From Eumeta japonica (taxonomy: Eukaryota > Arthropoda > Insecta > Lepidoptera > Psychidae), in NCBI GenBank assembly GCA_005406025.1, contig BGZK01000146.1, positions 62,001-126,000 on the forward strand: DNA of 64,000 nucleotides. Reading direction: 5' to 3'. Shown here piece by piece: positions 23,581 through 35,170 of this stretch. The notes beneath the pieces are model-generated. The model saw only the letters and a list, made by a program, of their open reading frames with translations, was not told where the DNA came from and made no database searches. Every line of letters starts with the position of its first letter. Positions within the stretch are counted from its first letter, which is position 1. The position numbers were made by a program, and so were the translations under genes.

Positions 23581-24786
23581 TTATGCAACAGTTCTAAAAC
23601 GATAATTTGGTTCTTTACGACAATTCAGAAGAGATAAAAATTCAAGTCATGTGTCTCATTGAGGTCCCTCTTTGTAGTAGTAGTTCTTTCATTTAATTAC
23701 AATGTTGTAAACATTTCGTTTTATGACATTTTATCGCTAAAAATAACACTACATAAAGTATTACTTTTGTGAAGTATTTACAAATTTGATGAAGCTTATT
23801 GGTGAATGAAATGTAAAATTATCGAAACTGATGATAGTGGTTAAAAGAATTTCGCATGCTTAAGAAAGCTGTTTTCCTTATATTAAAATGAATATTTTAA
23901 ATCGTAATTTTAGACAAAGAAAAAAGTATTACGTAAGTGAAACTATGACATATTCGAAAAATGATTTATATTAGTCACCTTTCATGAATAACATTGAAAT
24001 ACATATTGTGCTATTGGCTCATTAAAGGTTAACTGAAAAATGATGCGATGTGATTACTGTTATCTATGAAGAATGTTGATCGTTATATATCGACAGTATC
24101 TATTTGTAATATCACATGGTCTCTTAATTTTTATATTTACAAAAAATGGCAAATCAAACAGTTAAAGAAATGAGATTTATATATTTGAGAGAAATTAATT
24201 TTAAAAATGACAACGTAATGCAAACCCACCTGTTGCCAGTACCTGTTCCCAGGATAAATCTACCTTTAATCAATATAAATACTTAAAAATGTGTATGTTA
24301 AAAAGTGTTTTTATGACATCATTCGAATCTATTTACAACTTCACAGAAATTGGTTGAATAAAGCTAAATTAGATAAAGTTTATGCAAAAGGCTTTTATTA
24401 TCATAGACATGGATACAAAAATAATACAATTATTTCACCTTTCTGCTACTAAGATTATAGCATTTCATTAATTATAATAGAATTATTACTATTATTGTTA
24501 TCGTTATTATATATTTTTGTAATTAATGGCTTAACTCACTGATATTTACAATCAAAAACTAAGGTTAACCTGAAATAACCTTAAAAAAAATAAATACCGT
24601 AATCACACCCACGTGTTGAATGTATTAGAAAAAAGGTTTAATTACTTACTTCTGTTAGAAATCCACTGGAATTAGAATAAATATCTTTTATTTTTTGCCA
24701 ATAACTTTATAAAATTTTTCGCTAATCACTTAATTGAAATATTATTTTCACGTCACTACTGAGTTTCAGAAATAGAAATGTTCAGA
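23581..24786. other. AT-rich, no gene seen
   Basis: Very AT-rich sequence between the hAT relic and the LTR element relic. It may include further decayed transposon sequence, but no motif is readable. Confidence 0.4.
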
Positions 24787-24787
24787 G

Positions 24788-24985
24788 TTTCATGTAGGAG
24801 ACTTGGTAATGGTATATGTACCTAGAAGGGTGATAGGTAAAACTTTTCAATTAATACGATGTTATAAAGGGCCACATAGAATTGTAGGAAAATTATCGAA
24901 CGCTACATATAAAATCGAGTCACTCAATGAAAGAATGTGAGATATAGTTCATGTATGTCGGTTGAAAAGATTTCAACTTAGATAA
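24788..24985 (+). pseudogene. C-terminal end of an LTR-retrotransposon integrase
   Basis: The frame reads FHVGDLVMVYVPRR, then GKTFQL, YKGPHRIVGKLSNATYKI, one internal stop at TGA, then DIVHVCRLKRF, and ends at TAA 24983. The spacing of VGD.V, KGP..I, Y.I and VHV.RLK is the hallmark of the C-terminal domain of Ty3/gypsy-type integrases, just before the 3' LTR. No upstream pol is present, so the element is 5'-truncated. The only break inside the preserved piece is the one stop. Confidence 0.75.
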
Positions 24986-24999
24986 TAGGAAAATGTAAT

Positions 25000-25470
25000 A
25001 ATGTAAAATGTAAATAGATCTAAGGTGTTGACAGAAAGTATATATGACAGGTGGCCTTAGTAACAATTATGTTTATGCCACGATGACATTAATAACATTG
25101 AATAAATATGGCGCGTAACGGAAAAATGTTACCCAGAAATAAAGATGGCGCGTAACAGAAAAACGTTACATTGCTATAAAATTTCTCCCATACGCCGATA
25201 AAGAAGTTTCACTTCAAAAAGTACTGTTTATTTTAATCTATATTTTTTGGATTTGTTTTTTATTTGAGTGTTATATAATCTATTCGAAACAGACAGGCAA
25301 ATTAACTGTGCAGTCTTGGTGAAATCTGTGTCTATAAAGATATAAATCTTTGATAATAGACCTTAATAACGTTCAAACTTAAAATTTCTATGAAACGTTA
25401 TGGAATTTCGACCACTGGGCGACAACCAGTCATAATTATAGGATATGTTGTTGATAAAAACGTAGCCTAA
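25000..25470 (+). mobile_element. Probable 3' LTR following the integrase remnant
   Basis: Downstream of the integrase stop comes sequence with two near-identical ATGGCGCGTAAC words (25110 and 25147), a TATA-like GCTATAAAATTT at 25173-25184 and an initiator-like CACTTC about 25 bases later, as in LTR promoters. No second LTR was found, so the exact edges are uncertain. Confidence 0.45.
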
Positions 25471-25537
25471 AACCCTACCTTTCCTTTTAATTTATTATGA
25501 CTTTCTTATCGTTAAGCTATTATTATTAGTCCATAGG

Positions 25538-26027
25538 ATTGTTGACAGTTTTTTTTTTTTGTAGTTTTCCCTTGCGAGAGGGATGGGGAAGGAGGAGAAA
25601 AAAAAAATTATGGGCCGTCCATGCGCCCGGGCACATATGTGTGTCCAACTCTCACAGATTAAAAACCTCCTGAACAACGTATAACTGCAATGTCGAAAGC
25701 TTAAAGCTCGAAAGCTAGAAAGCTATGACTCCTTCATCTGAACGCGGCCATTTCGGCATGGAGATGCCGTCGGCGCGTGACTGCCCTATGGGTGTCTTTA
25801 ATAGATACCTCGGCATAGGAGGTCACGTGAAGTTGCAGTACGGACTGCAACTTCCGGAAAGTGACACCAGAAGCGCTGGGAGCGCACCGGTTTGGTGACC
25901 TTTCAGGGTCGTGATGAGTGGGGGAATCCCTACTCCTATTCAATAGCCATCTTATTGACATCTATAAGCTTTTCCACGTCGACGGTAAGATCGTCGGGCG
26001 GATCTAACAGGACACATTGTTGACAGT
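25538..26027. mobile_element. Unclassified element flanked by a 12-base direct repeat
   Basis: ATTGTTGACAGT occurs at 25538-25549 and again at 26016-26027. Between them is a GC-richer block with CGCCCGGGCAC, an 11-bp perfect hairpin and purine-rich sequence. After the right copy comes a long C/T-rich stretch (to about 26110). An opposite-strand frame (25734-25961) is open but not recognisable. The direct repeat may be a target duplication, very short terminal repeats or chance. Confidence 0.4.
25829..25854. repeat. Perfect 11-bp inverted repeat with 4-base loop
   Basis: GAAGTTGCAGT, loop ACGG, ACTGCAACTTC. It lies inside the unclassified block 25538-26027 and could be a terminator-like or transposon-internal hairpin. 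Confidence 0.8.
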
Positions 26028-26109
26028 CTCTCTTACTTTCGCTTTCATTCTACCTCACCCTCTCCACCCTCCCACTTCATATCTCCTCCCCCCCTCTCAA
26101 TCCTCTTTG

Positions 26110-28236
26110 CTCGCTCTAACACTACTCTCTTTTTAAGTAAAGCAAGCAATAAACATGACGGACAAAATAAAATGAACGACTTTTTAAATCTTCTAGTTAT
26201 AAGACGTTATATTATATTATATTTTTTGTAAAAATGAGTTGTATCAGTTTTCTATATTTCATAAAAATCTGTTGTCATTGTAGAATATTAGTAGACATAC
26301 AGACGGAAAAACAAGTAAACAGTACCTTATATATTACAAAATAATTTGCCATATTAATACACTAAAGTTTATGAAAATCGGTAAATTGATTTTCATAAAC
26401 TTTGGTGCTTCTGAGCTATGAAAAAATATACGAACGAACAGTCAGTCGAATAAATAAAAATTAGCCTGTATCCATTTCCTGGTGTAAAACTATCTCTTAT
26501 GTCAAATTTTATTGAAATTGACATAGTGGTTTAAGCCAGAAAACGTAACAGACAGACAAACAAACAGACAGGTGGACAGGTAAACAGACGGACAGAAACA
26601 CTTTCATATGTGTAGCATCACTATGGATTATTGAAACGATTGCGACTATTATAGTATTTGGATATTAAAAAAATCACCTAATATTTGCGGCACAGCCACG
26701 CATAAATTATAAAAACAAGGAATTTGTACATCTCGGAATAGTTCCGCCACTTTTATCTTTTAATAAAAAAAAACGTATTTATACAAATTCTTTACATAAA
26801 TAAAATTCGATAAAAGGAATTGATACACATAAATATAGACATGCGATAGCGTGTGTGACGTGCTTAAATCTAGATAGGTACAGCACGATGGCTCGACACA
26901 CCGAAACCGTGGACGCTTTAGTTGTATCGATAAAATATTGACTTGGCAACAGTTTGTGTGGTTTGTATATTTCATGAAACACACCATTTCTTGAAATATT
27001 ATAAAGCATTTTTTATAATAACAAAGGAACTCTAATTGCGATGGATAAAGACGAGGAGATGAACTCGAGGTATGCACTTTTTACTATTCAAACAGTACAC
27101 GTAGTATGTTCACGTAGCAATGAGTCAGTTAGTAATACTTAAAATGTCATAATTGTTGTTGATATAATTATTTATGCAGATAAAATTTGAAAGTAAAAGT
27201 GAAACCACAATTAAAAAGCCTGTCGGAGAAATAATTAATTGCAAAAAGAGATAGTGTAAAAAGAAAGAGATGGTAAACATACCGTAATCTAAACGGAGTA
27301 TTTACTATCTCTTTCTTGCAAAAAGTGTGTAATAGGTATTATACATATGTACTATTGAACAATGATTTTTACTAGCGTTCCCTCTGTTTAGTTGGCAGTT
27401 TGAAACATATATTCTTCAGTTATTTCATAAATACATATCTCAAATACAAAGTCACTACCTCTTTTTTTAATAAAAAGGCTTTAACCGTAATAAAGAAAAG
27501 AAAAACCCAAGTTTATTACCTCATTATTACATCCAAGTAACGAAATCAATTTTCGCGAGGATTACAACGGCACTGCGAGTATTACGAAATTAAAGAGGTT
27601 TTCTGAACAAGAAAGAATCTTTCAAACGAGATTCTACACGGAAACTCTTGACCCATCAATCCCAAAAATAAAGTAAAGTTACTTTAGCATCTTCGGGAAA
27701 CTCGTTCGGAAGCCGCTCGGAATAGACTTTACGTGAAATTCCGAAGAGGGCCGTTCAAATCTAATCAGGTGTCGCACTTGGTGAGAATATTAAAATGATT
27801 CCCTTGGTCTTCAGCGTGCGTATGGTTAACGGTTCAGAATTATTTGTCCTTTGTACAACCCTAAAGGTTAAGAGATTACGATTTATTCCGGAAAATATCG
27901 AAGTGTTTCAATGATGAGATAACATTTATCGGGTTTGCCGATCTGGAAAATGTTTTACGAAAATTGACGAAGTACTTTATTGACAGCTTTTCCCTTTATA
28001 AACGTCTTCGCTTTTTTTTTTCTTAGACATAATTCGCAGTGGGAGCATGAACCGCATGCATTTATAAGGAAAGAATTATGAATGCTTATAAATGTATATT
28101 ATAAAATGATTTCCGGTAATGTTGTTCTTACAAAATAACACATAAAATCACAAACCACTCGATGATTTTTTTTTTGTAACTGTCGTTTAATAGATATTTA
28201 TTAATAATTAATGAATGAATAAATAATAATATATAA
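26110..28236. other. Intergenic, no gene seen
   Basis: AT-rich. A run of ACAGACAGACAAACA-type words at 26545-26605 is the typical simple tail next to lepidopteran non-LTR or SINE copies. Open frames at 26760-27077 (minus strand) have no recognisable domains. A less AT-rich piece at 27540-27790 shows no motif. Confidence 0.4.
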
Positions 28237-28305
28237 GGCGTTTGTGACTCAGTGATTAAGAATGTCGCCTTCGGATTAAAATGTAGAAGGTTCGATCGTG
28301 AATTG
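28237..28305 (+). mobile_element. tRNA-derived SINE fragment
   Basis: GTGACTCAGTGATTAAGAATG resembles an internal A box, and AGAAGGTTCGATCGTG about 30 bases later resembles a B box (GGTTCGA). The acceptor stem does not pair. The layout matches the head of lepidopteran tRNA-related SINEs. Confidence 0.5.
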
Positions 28306-29830
28306 ATCAATGAATGTTTACCCCAAATCTAATTAATTAAAATCACTCGTTTCATGGCTCTAGAAGCACGTTAAACAGTCAATCTCGAACATTCTCATCA
28401 TAATGGTGACAACGCCCGTTAGCATTTATCCAACCTTCGCATCAGCATTTGAAACCCTAAATCTAAAATAAAAAGCTCGAGAACGGTACACCTCCGTAGG
28501 GAGGTTATTAAAACCCTTCACTAAATGAACAATTCTACGAAGAGTACCGATACTCTGCGAATCTTTTATAGAAATATATTAGTACGTACGTGTTGAAAAC
28601 TTATTAGGTACGATCCACCACCAGAGGAGGTTCGAGGATTAAGATAGAAGAAGTATACACTGAAACAAACGAAAGATGTATATTCAAATATAGTGTAATA
28701 CGGGAAGTACTATATAATACAGAAACAATTTATACTTTTTTACTTATCAGACTTTACTTGTCATTACATCGGTCGTCAAGAAAAGAACTAAAAAAAGTGT
28801 TAATTATGTCGCCTCTAATTATAATGAAAATCATAAGTATCTTTTGGTGTGAACAAAAAATAAAATAACCGGCAGTTTGGGGAATAATCCGATCAATTGA
28901 AATTCGCAGATTACTTAAACAGACATTTTTATTTTCTAAACAAACATTTGTCAAGTGAATAATAAAGTGATATTCTGTTATTTATTTATAAGTACGTTTA
29001 TGTTGCTATTTTGTTATTATTTTATATATGCGTAATTCGCAATATTGTCTCCCTCTTAAGATATGTGCATTCTGTATTCTGTACGTCTATTATCGAATAT
29101 TTTATATATCAAAAAACACAAAGGATCTTTTTTGTCTCTTTCGGAAGACGTTCAATGTGGTACAAGACTTATTATCCACATGATTACTCCATAAGGTCTT
29201 ATGTAACTACATCAATGTTTCTTCTTGAAATCTGGTAACAAATTTTTTCTACTAGTCTTTCACTCATTTTCACAAAAAAAGAACATGAATCTCTTCGATC
29301 CTGAGTTAGTTTACATAATCAGTTTTTTTTGTTATACGTCCGAAGGAATAAGTCGGCTGGCATGCGTAACGCCCGGTCAAATGTCACAAAATTCGGTGTA
29401 GTATTTGTATTTTCATGCACTACTGTTATTCAATTGTATGTTCTACAATATATTACGGCCCGAAAAATATCTGACTTGCCCCCCCTTCCCCGTGCCAGAT
29501 CTGGGTACACTCATACATGATTTATTCATAATAAGTCACAACTGTACTACACAAGTTTACAATTTTACAAACTTACTAAATCCCTCAGAGCCGTATCGTA
29601 TATACAGCTAAGCATTTTTGATCAGGTGTTAACCTAATTTTTCACTGTGGATTTCACCTTTGTTTGCTTGTAAAACATTAATTACTAAAGTTATAAAACT
29701 TACATATATGTTATCATCTCAATGTCCACTTTCATATAATATTACTATGTATTTTATTCATATCAATAATATTCTCGACAATATTAGTAATTATATGCTA
29801 TTTTTCAGAATTTTCTGTCCTGTGAACTTT
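28306..29830. other. Intergenic, no gene seen
   Basis: AT-rich with many short open frames on both strands, none longer than about 75 codons and none with a recognisable motif or splice context. Confidence 0.4.
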
Positions 29831-29839
29831 AAATTTTTA

Positions 29840-30030
29840 CCGTGACGATATTATCGTGGACGTCCACGGCACAACGCAAATACAGGGAAGTCAAATGAAT
29901 AAAAATATATGAAGACCCTTTAAATATCCGCCGACGGTAATATTATGCCGTGGACGTCCACCGCACAACCTCTTGTACCGTGACAATGTCGTAGGAGTCC
30001 GGTTTCCCTGTAAAAAAACTTCTACGGTAT
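29840..30030. repeat. Repeats centred on palindromic TGGACGTCCA
   Basis: CGTGGACGTCCACG at 29855-29868 is a perfect 14-base palindrome. GTGGACGTCCAC at 29950-29961 is a second one in a similar context (ATATTAT before, CGCACAAC after). A third related unit (CCGTGACAATGTCGTAGGAGTCCG) follows at about 29978. A further set with AACGTCCACGGCATG and TTGGACGTCGACGGCC lies at 31420-31485. The repeat family is unknown to me. Confidence 0.6.
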
Positions 30031-30340
30031 TTTTTCGATGGACTCCATAGCTACAAGGATTCATATTGCTGTGTGAGTGTATCACGCGTCCGCGCTACCC
30101 CGCCTCCCGCCCGCTTGGGCACAAGCATTTCTGTTGCAACTCATCACACTAACTTTTCGCGGTCCTATCCACTAGTTATTATTTTTTAGACTACATCCTA
30201 CAAGTTCCTTATTGCACGTTGCACTCAGGCGCTCGGCTGATTGGAGTTATATGAAAAAAAGTGCAGCCACAACGTAAAATGTCGATCACTGTATATTTCA
30301 ATCATATATTTCACTACATATTTCTTTAGAGAGTCAATTG

Positions 30341-30412
30341 TATGATTCAGCTCAGTTGTTTAGAGTACATCAGGTCGCGTGTGTGGAGAGTCCGGGTTCG
30401 AATGTGTCCTAG
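30341..30412 (+). mobile_element. tRNA-like sequence, SINE head or tRNA pseudogene
   Basis: ATTCAGCTCAGTTGTTTAGAGTAC is a good A-box/D-arm and GAGTCCGGGTTCGAATGTGTC a good B-box/T-arm. The anticodon arm is not clear and the acceptor stem is not paired. It is more likely a tRNA-derived SINE than a working tRNA gene. Confidence 0.5.
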
Positions 30413-31000
30413 CATTTAGTTTCATTTTATTTATTCAATTATTTTCCAACGTTTCAATTAATATCATTGTAAGTTTTAATAAAGTTAGTAATACTTCTAT
30501 ATTAATAGAAATTATTTTTAAATGATTTTAATATGTTACTTCAAAAAGATTGGAACATTTTTGAAGAACTTAAAAAAATATTATTTGCTGAAACATTTCA
30601 TATGCAAAAACAAATAAAAAAAATATCTATGCAAAAAGAAAGACATACTATTAACTATTTAAAAAAAAATCTAATGCACATATTTCTAAAAATTTAAATG
30701 ACATTAAATTCTCTCAGCATTTAATTTTATTAACGACAAAAATGTTTGTATGTTTTATGTTTTTATGCATGCAAATAAAACTACTCTTATATTATTAAAG
30801 TAATAAGAAATACAATGAGTTTTATTGCAATAAATTTTGGGAAAACGCCATCTAATGTTTAAATATTCGACTACAGAAAAAAAAGGACAGCATTATTTTG
30901 TAACAGTACTCTCTATGTACAAATTATATTATTGTTTATTTAATTACTTTAAAACTTTTCAATTGATTTCATTGTTATTGTTCAATTCGTAAAATATATT

Positions 31001-31003
<3 letters not shown>

Positions 31004-31064
<61 letters not shown>
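31004..31064. repeat. (TA)n microsatellite
   Basis: 61 bases of uninterrupted TA repeat. Confidence 0.97.
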
Positions 31065-31068
<4 letters not shown>

Positions 31069-31379
31069 AAGGAACTTCGTTCCAACTGAGTGTCTTAGAC
31101 ACCTCATTATATTTTCTTATTTAAAAGTTGTAAATATTCTTTAAATATGATGTTATTACTTTAATCGAATAAGTAGATACGAGATCTTATTCGTGGAATA
31201 ATAATTAAAAAACTTGACTGGATCATCTTTCAGTTTTACAAAATTATGTAAGATGTTCTTTCTATTAATATTTCTTAAAATATTTCACTTTTATCAACAA
31301 ATACTGCCAAAATTTCGTTATTTATGTCTTTTTACGTCTTAAATACAGTAAATATAGAAGGCGCAGCTGAAGTTAACTT

Positions 31380-31970
31380 ACTGACCAGGACGTCCGCATT
31401 CTTCCAATTAACCGCAAAAATGTTTTTGAACGTCCACGGCATGAAAATTATAAAAGCGACATTACTTTGGACGTCGACGGCCACGAACGTGACGTACAGG
31501 ATTACAAAAGCGTCTCGAGGTGGCGGACTATTTCAGAAGATGGCCGGTACGTAAGGCGGTGACGGCTGTCCCCTTCACAAGAGTATAATGTGTCTGGTGG
31601 CCTTCAATCACTGTCGCAAGATGTGATTCCAAAATTTGGTTTAACAACTCCATCACGCCGTGACAGATGTTTCAGATGACGTGGCAGCGTCCTTTTCTTA
31701 AAGGAATAAAAGGTTCGACAAAATTTTTGAAAACACTTTCCTTCCCTGACCGGTGTGAATTTCCAATGGAATTCCAATTGGCCATATTGTGTAATTTCCG
31801 TTGTCCCTAGCTACCGGTTTGGTATCCTTTCACAGATGCACCGATCTGACATTTCTTGCACCAGGATCCATCATCATAGCGACAGTTCACGTGTCACATT
31901 CGTGCTGATATTTTCTTTATCCCCTGATGCTGATAGCGGCGGGCTTGATGACGGGAGCCTCGTCTAAAAT
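31380..31970. other. GC-richer block of unknown origin
   Basis: This contains the second set of ACGTCCACGGC words, and then (to 31970) sequence that is less AT-rich than its surroundings and open in pieces on both strands. On the minus strand a CRYDDGSWCKKC-like word with a C..C pair appears, but I cannot assign a family. It may be a decayed retroelement connected with the palindromic repeats at 29840-30030. Confidence 0.3.
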
Positions 31971-33663
31971 TAATTAACGTAACAATGTTTCAACCGCAAC
32001 CACTTCAGTTACTCCAAGAGAGACAATGATGTTAATATGCGACCGAATAAATCGGGACCTAGAATAACGCACATATTTGCGGATTTATAATAATGAAAAT
32101 CTTCCAGCTGTAATTTATTTTTTAATAATCTATACGCTAATTTATTTAATATATATGCCCGAATTTATCTACATATACGTGAGTAATTCGTTAGTGACGC
32201 GATTTATTACAAACTTACTAACTATTACTATATAACTATAACTATTGAAATACAGAACGAATATTCCAATCACAAGCGAAACGAAGCGTTTGATAATTCA
32301 ATTCAATATTTTCTTCAACGAATTCGTAACGTATGCTATTCGTGACGATGCCTCCTAATATAATATTGTGCGGGCGGTATAAGGGTAAATTTAAAGATTT
32401 ACAACTTTCGACAGTAATTAAACTTTGGAAGGCAAATGTGATGAGTGAATATTAGCAAATCGACGAGAATGTTATTTCATTGCGCCTTACCTAACAGCAT
32501 CGACTTAGTGACATCTTTTTCGTGCAGCGATGGATAGAAAATAAATGAAAGCTTTGCGCGGTCCAACGTACACACCAATATAGGTTCTTATCGATGCGAG
32601 CAGTGGCGGAGACACGAAAATTAATCGACATAAGAGGTACAGTATCGCTACTCTTCTTATTTCTTACTAAAAAATGCGGTAACAATTGAAGTGATGATTT
32701 CGAGATAAGATTTATGTTTATTATTAGATTAGTTAACGATAACTTGTTTATCGCCCAAGCATAGTTTTTTGCATTGCACGAAACACCGAGTCTCATGAAT
32801 TTAGTCTAATGTCCAATGAATTTAGAGCATCGACAATTAAATGATGCCTCTTCTCTCAAGACAAACAATAAATATTTTTTTGCACAATGAAGAAAGTTTG
32901 TGGAAATATTTAAACGCGGCTCGAACAGTAGGTATTAAGGTTCATTAATAAAAATAACATGGCGTGGATTGAGTTGATTTAGACGCAGGCTACTGTATGC
33001 GAGTCTGGTTTCTAACAAATTTTCAATGAACGTGGAGGAAGTTGGAGTTTTCGATTCATCTTTAAGCGACATCACAAACAATTTTAACATTACCACTCCA
33101 ATTGTCCGAGAACATATGAACAAAATATTAATTCAACCATATTGTTCATATTTAGTTGTTATGTGGCAGAATTAATCCAAGAAAATTTATGGATAAACTT
33201 TGGAGTTTCTCCGTATGAATCGATTGTCATATAAGTCCGCCGACGCCAATTAGACGAGGAGCAAAATGGAGTGTTACCAAAAAAATTAAATCATTATGCT
33301 TCCCATTCACACCTCATATTAGTGCATCTCCTTATCTTGTATAATTATACAAGAAAACAATTTGAATCCACAAAATAATTTATCTAATGTACAAAAGTCT
33401 GTAATTCTTTGTTTGTACTTTATGCGCTGTTATAGGTATTGTTCGTCCGCTTGCGATAAAACTTTGTCAATTTATTGCTTGCAATTGCGCGAAGATTATG
33501 TGTATGAAAAAACTATCACTTGTACCCTATTTCGCTTATTTTTTTTTCGCGTATTTATACTGGTGAACCGATACTAAAAATTATTTCACTCATTAAAAGC
33601 TACACTATCCTCGAGTAATATAGCCTGAATTTTATTTCGATGTAACATTTATCCCGACTTCGT
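31971..33663. other. Intergenic, no gene seen
   Basis: AT-rich. Open frames on the minus strand (32491-32796, 32935-33123) lack motifs or splice context. Confidence 0.4.
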
Positions 33664-34083
33664 CCATATCGGAACCCTAACCGGTAAAAGGAACCAAATC
33701 ACAAGCGGGACGAGGTGCAGAATCAAGACAGGAAGCTGAATGAAGACCGGGAGCGATCGAAATCGAGAACCTAACAGAGGTCAAAATCGAGTGCGGGACT
33801 AGAAATAGAATCAAGAGCATGATCGGAATCGGTATAAGGAGCAGTACTGAAATGAAAATTAAGAGTGGGACCGGGTTCAAAAGCGAAACGAGCATCTCCT
33901 TAGATCGAGACCTGTACGGAATCTAAAACGGGACCGCGATCGGAATCGAGAGTGAGACAAACCGGCATCCAGAGCAGAATCATAGTGGACGGGTTACGAT
34001 TGGGGTTATAATTGAAAGCGTGATCGGTCGATATACAAGATTTATTCTATCTCCAGGCGGGCGGAGCCGCGGACGAAAGCTAG
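33664..34083 (-). mobile_element. Pyrimidine-rich interspersed repeat, copy 2 (reverse)
   Basis: On the + strand this is a purine-rich series of degenerate ATCGGAATCGAGA-like words, about 24 bases apart, ending GGCGGGCGGAGCCGCGGACGAAAGCTAG. That end is the reverse complement of the head seen in copies at 21752 and 40170. Followed at 34240-34282 by GTTT/GTCTG simple repeats, possibly from a neighbouring element. Confidence 0.6.
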
Positions 34084-34381
34084 TTATCTATAAGAAGTAT
34101 AAAATAAAAATTGACGGCTGTTCGGCTTAAGCGATCAAATAAGTAAACACAAATGCTTTTTTGATACAGTACAAAGGAAACACATCCAAAAAAATGGATG
34201 TAATGTTTAATTTTTACACGTTTTTTATTAGCTTCACTTGTATGTTTGTTTGTTTGTTTGTTTGTATGTCAGTTTGTCTGTAACTCTCCTTTGGACTGAG
34301 AGTGAGTGGGGGTAAAGTGAAAGGCGCTTGACAGAGCAGCAGTCCCTTAGTACTGTAGGAATATCTCACTAATTCGAGTAC

Positions 34382-34471
34382 GATTGTTGGCCGAGCGGTC
34401 TAAGGCGCGCGTCTTCAATGACATCAGCCTTCGGATTCACCGATCGTGGGTTCTACTCCCGTCCACGCCGG
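34382..34471 (+). pseudogene. tRNA-Leu(CAA)-like sequence, degenerate
   Basis: GGCCGAGCGGTCTAAGGCGC is a textbook leucine-type D arm. A TTCAATG loop places CAA at 34416-34418. A long variable-arm region is followed by a T arm GTGGG-TTCTACT-CCCGT, and a run of T (from 34475) could act as a polymerase III terminator. The anticodon stem and acceptor stem do not pair and the T loop departs from TTCGANT. I therefore call it a tRNA pseudogene or SINE head. Confidence 0.55.
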
Positions 34472-34901
34472 AAATTTTTTTTTTTTCTGCAAATTCTAAG
34501 ATTGTACCCGTACATCCAACTGTAATTGATTCGAAGAAACTTTACCACTTCTTTGTGACGTTGCAACTCCAATTTTAAAAATTTACTTAGAATAAAATCA
34601 TTTGAATTATTGGAATTAAATTTATATTTCATTTTAAATTCAACATCAAGTGCACACGTCAAGACTGGATTGGTTTTCGAACTTATAACTGTAAATTTTC
34701 TCTTCAAGTCGAAGCTAATTTTACTACTCTCCGCCCTCTGTTAGAAATTCATTAAACTATCTGCATCAACATTAAACTTTAGAATTTCACACCTCAAATT
34801 TTATTACGTTGTTCAAGAAGAATTTTACATTCATGCACCCTCTGTTGGAAATTTATAATGCTATCAACGAGAACTTAAAGAAAAAAATCTATAGACAATA
34901 A

Positions 34902-35170
34902 ATCGAACTAAAAAGTTAAAAATAAATATAGTTTAAAAAAACTAAAAAAACACGCTTTTAAATAATATCGAACTAAAAAGTTAAAAATAATTTTAAAAAT
35001 ATAATTATGACAATTGTACAAACTATTGTCGTAATTTTATTATTTTATTATACTATTACAATAGAACATACTATTGTCATAATTTTATTATTAAAATTAT
35101 TTTTGACTTTTTAGTTCGATATTTTTTAAAAGCGTGTTTTTTTTTTAATTTTTTTAAACTATATTTATTA
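34902..35170. repeat. Foldback element with arms of about 110 bases
   Basis: The left arm (34921 to about 35032) and right arm (about 35059-35170) are near-perfect reverse complements, sharing AATAAATATAGTTTAAAA, ACACGCTTTTAAA and ATATCGAACTAAAAAGT, with a loop of under 30 bases. In addition, a 24-base word starting ATCGAACTAAAAAG is directly repeated at 34902 and 34967. No ORF is present. It is probably a MITE or recent palindromic insertion. Confidence 0.8.

Noticed and set aside
26545..26605. CRISPR-like or designed repeat array from ACAGACAGACAAACA words
   Set aside because: Simple-sequence tail without spacers, typical of insect non-LTR/SINE neighbours.
34382..34471. Functional tRNA-Leu gene
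   Set aside because: The anticodon and acceptor stems do not pair and the T loop is non-canonical.
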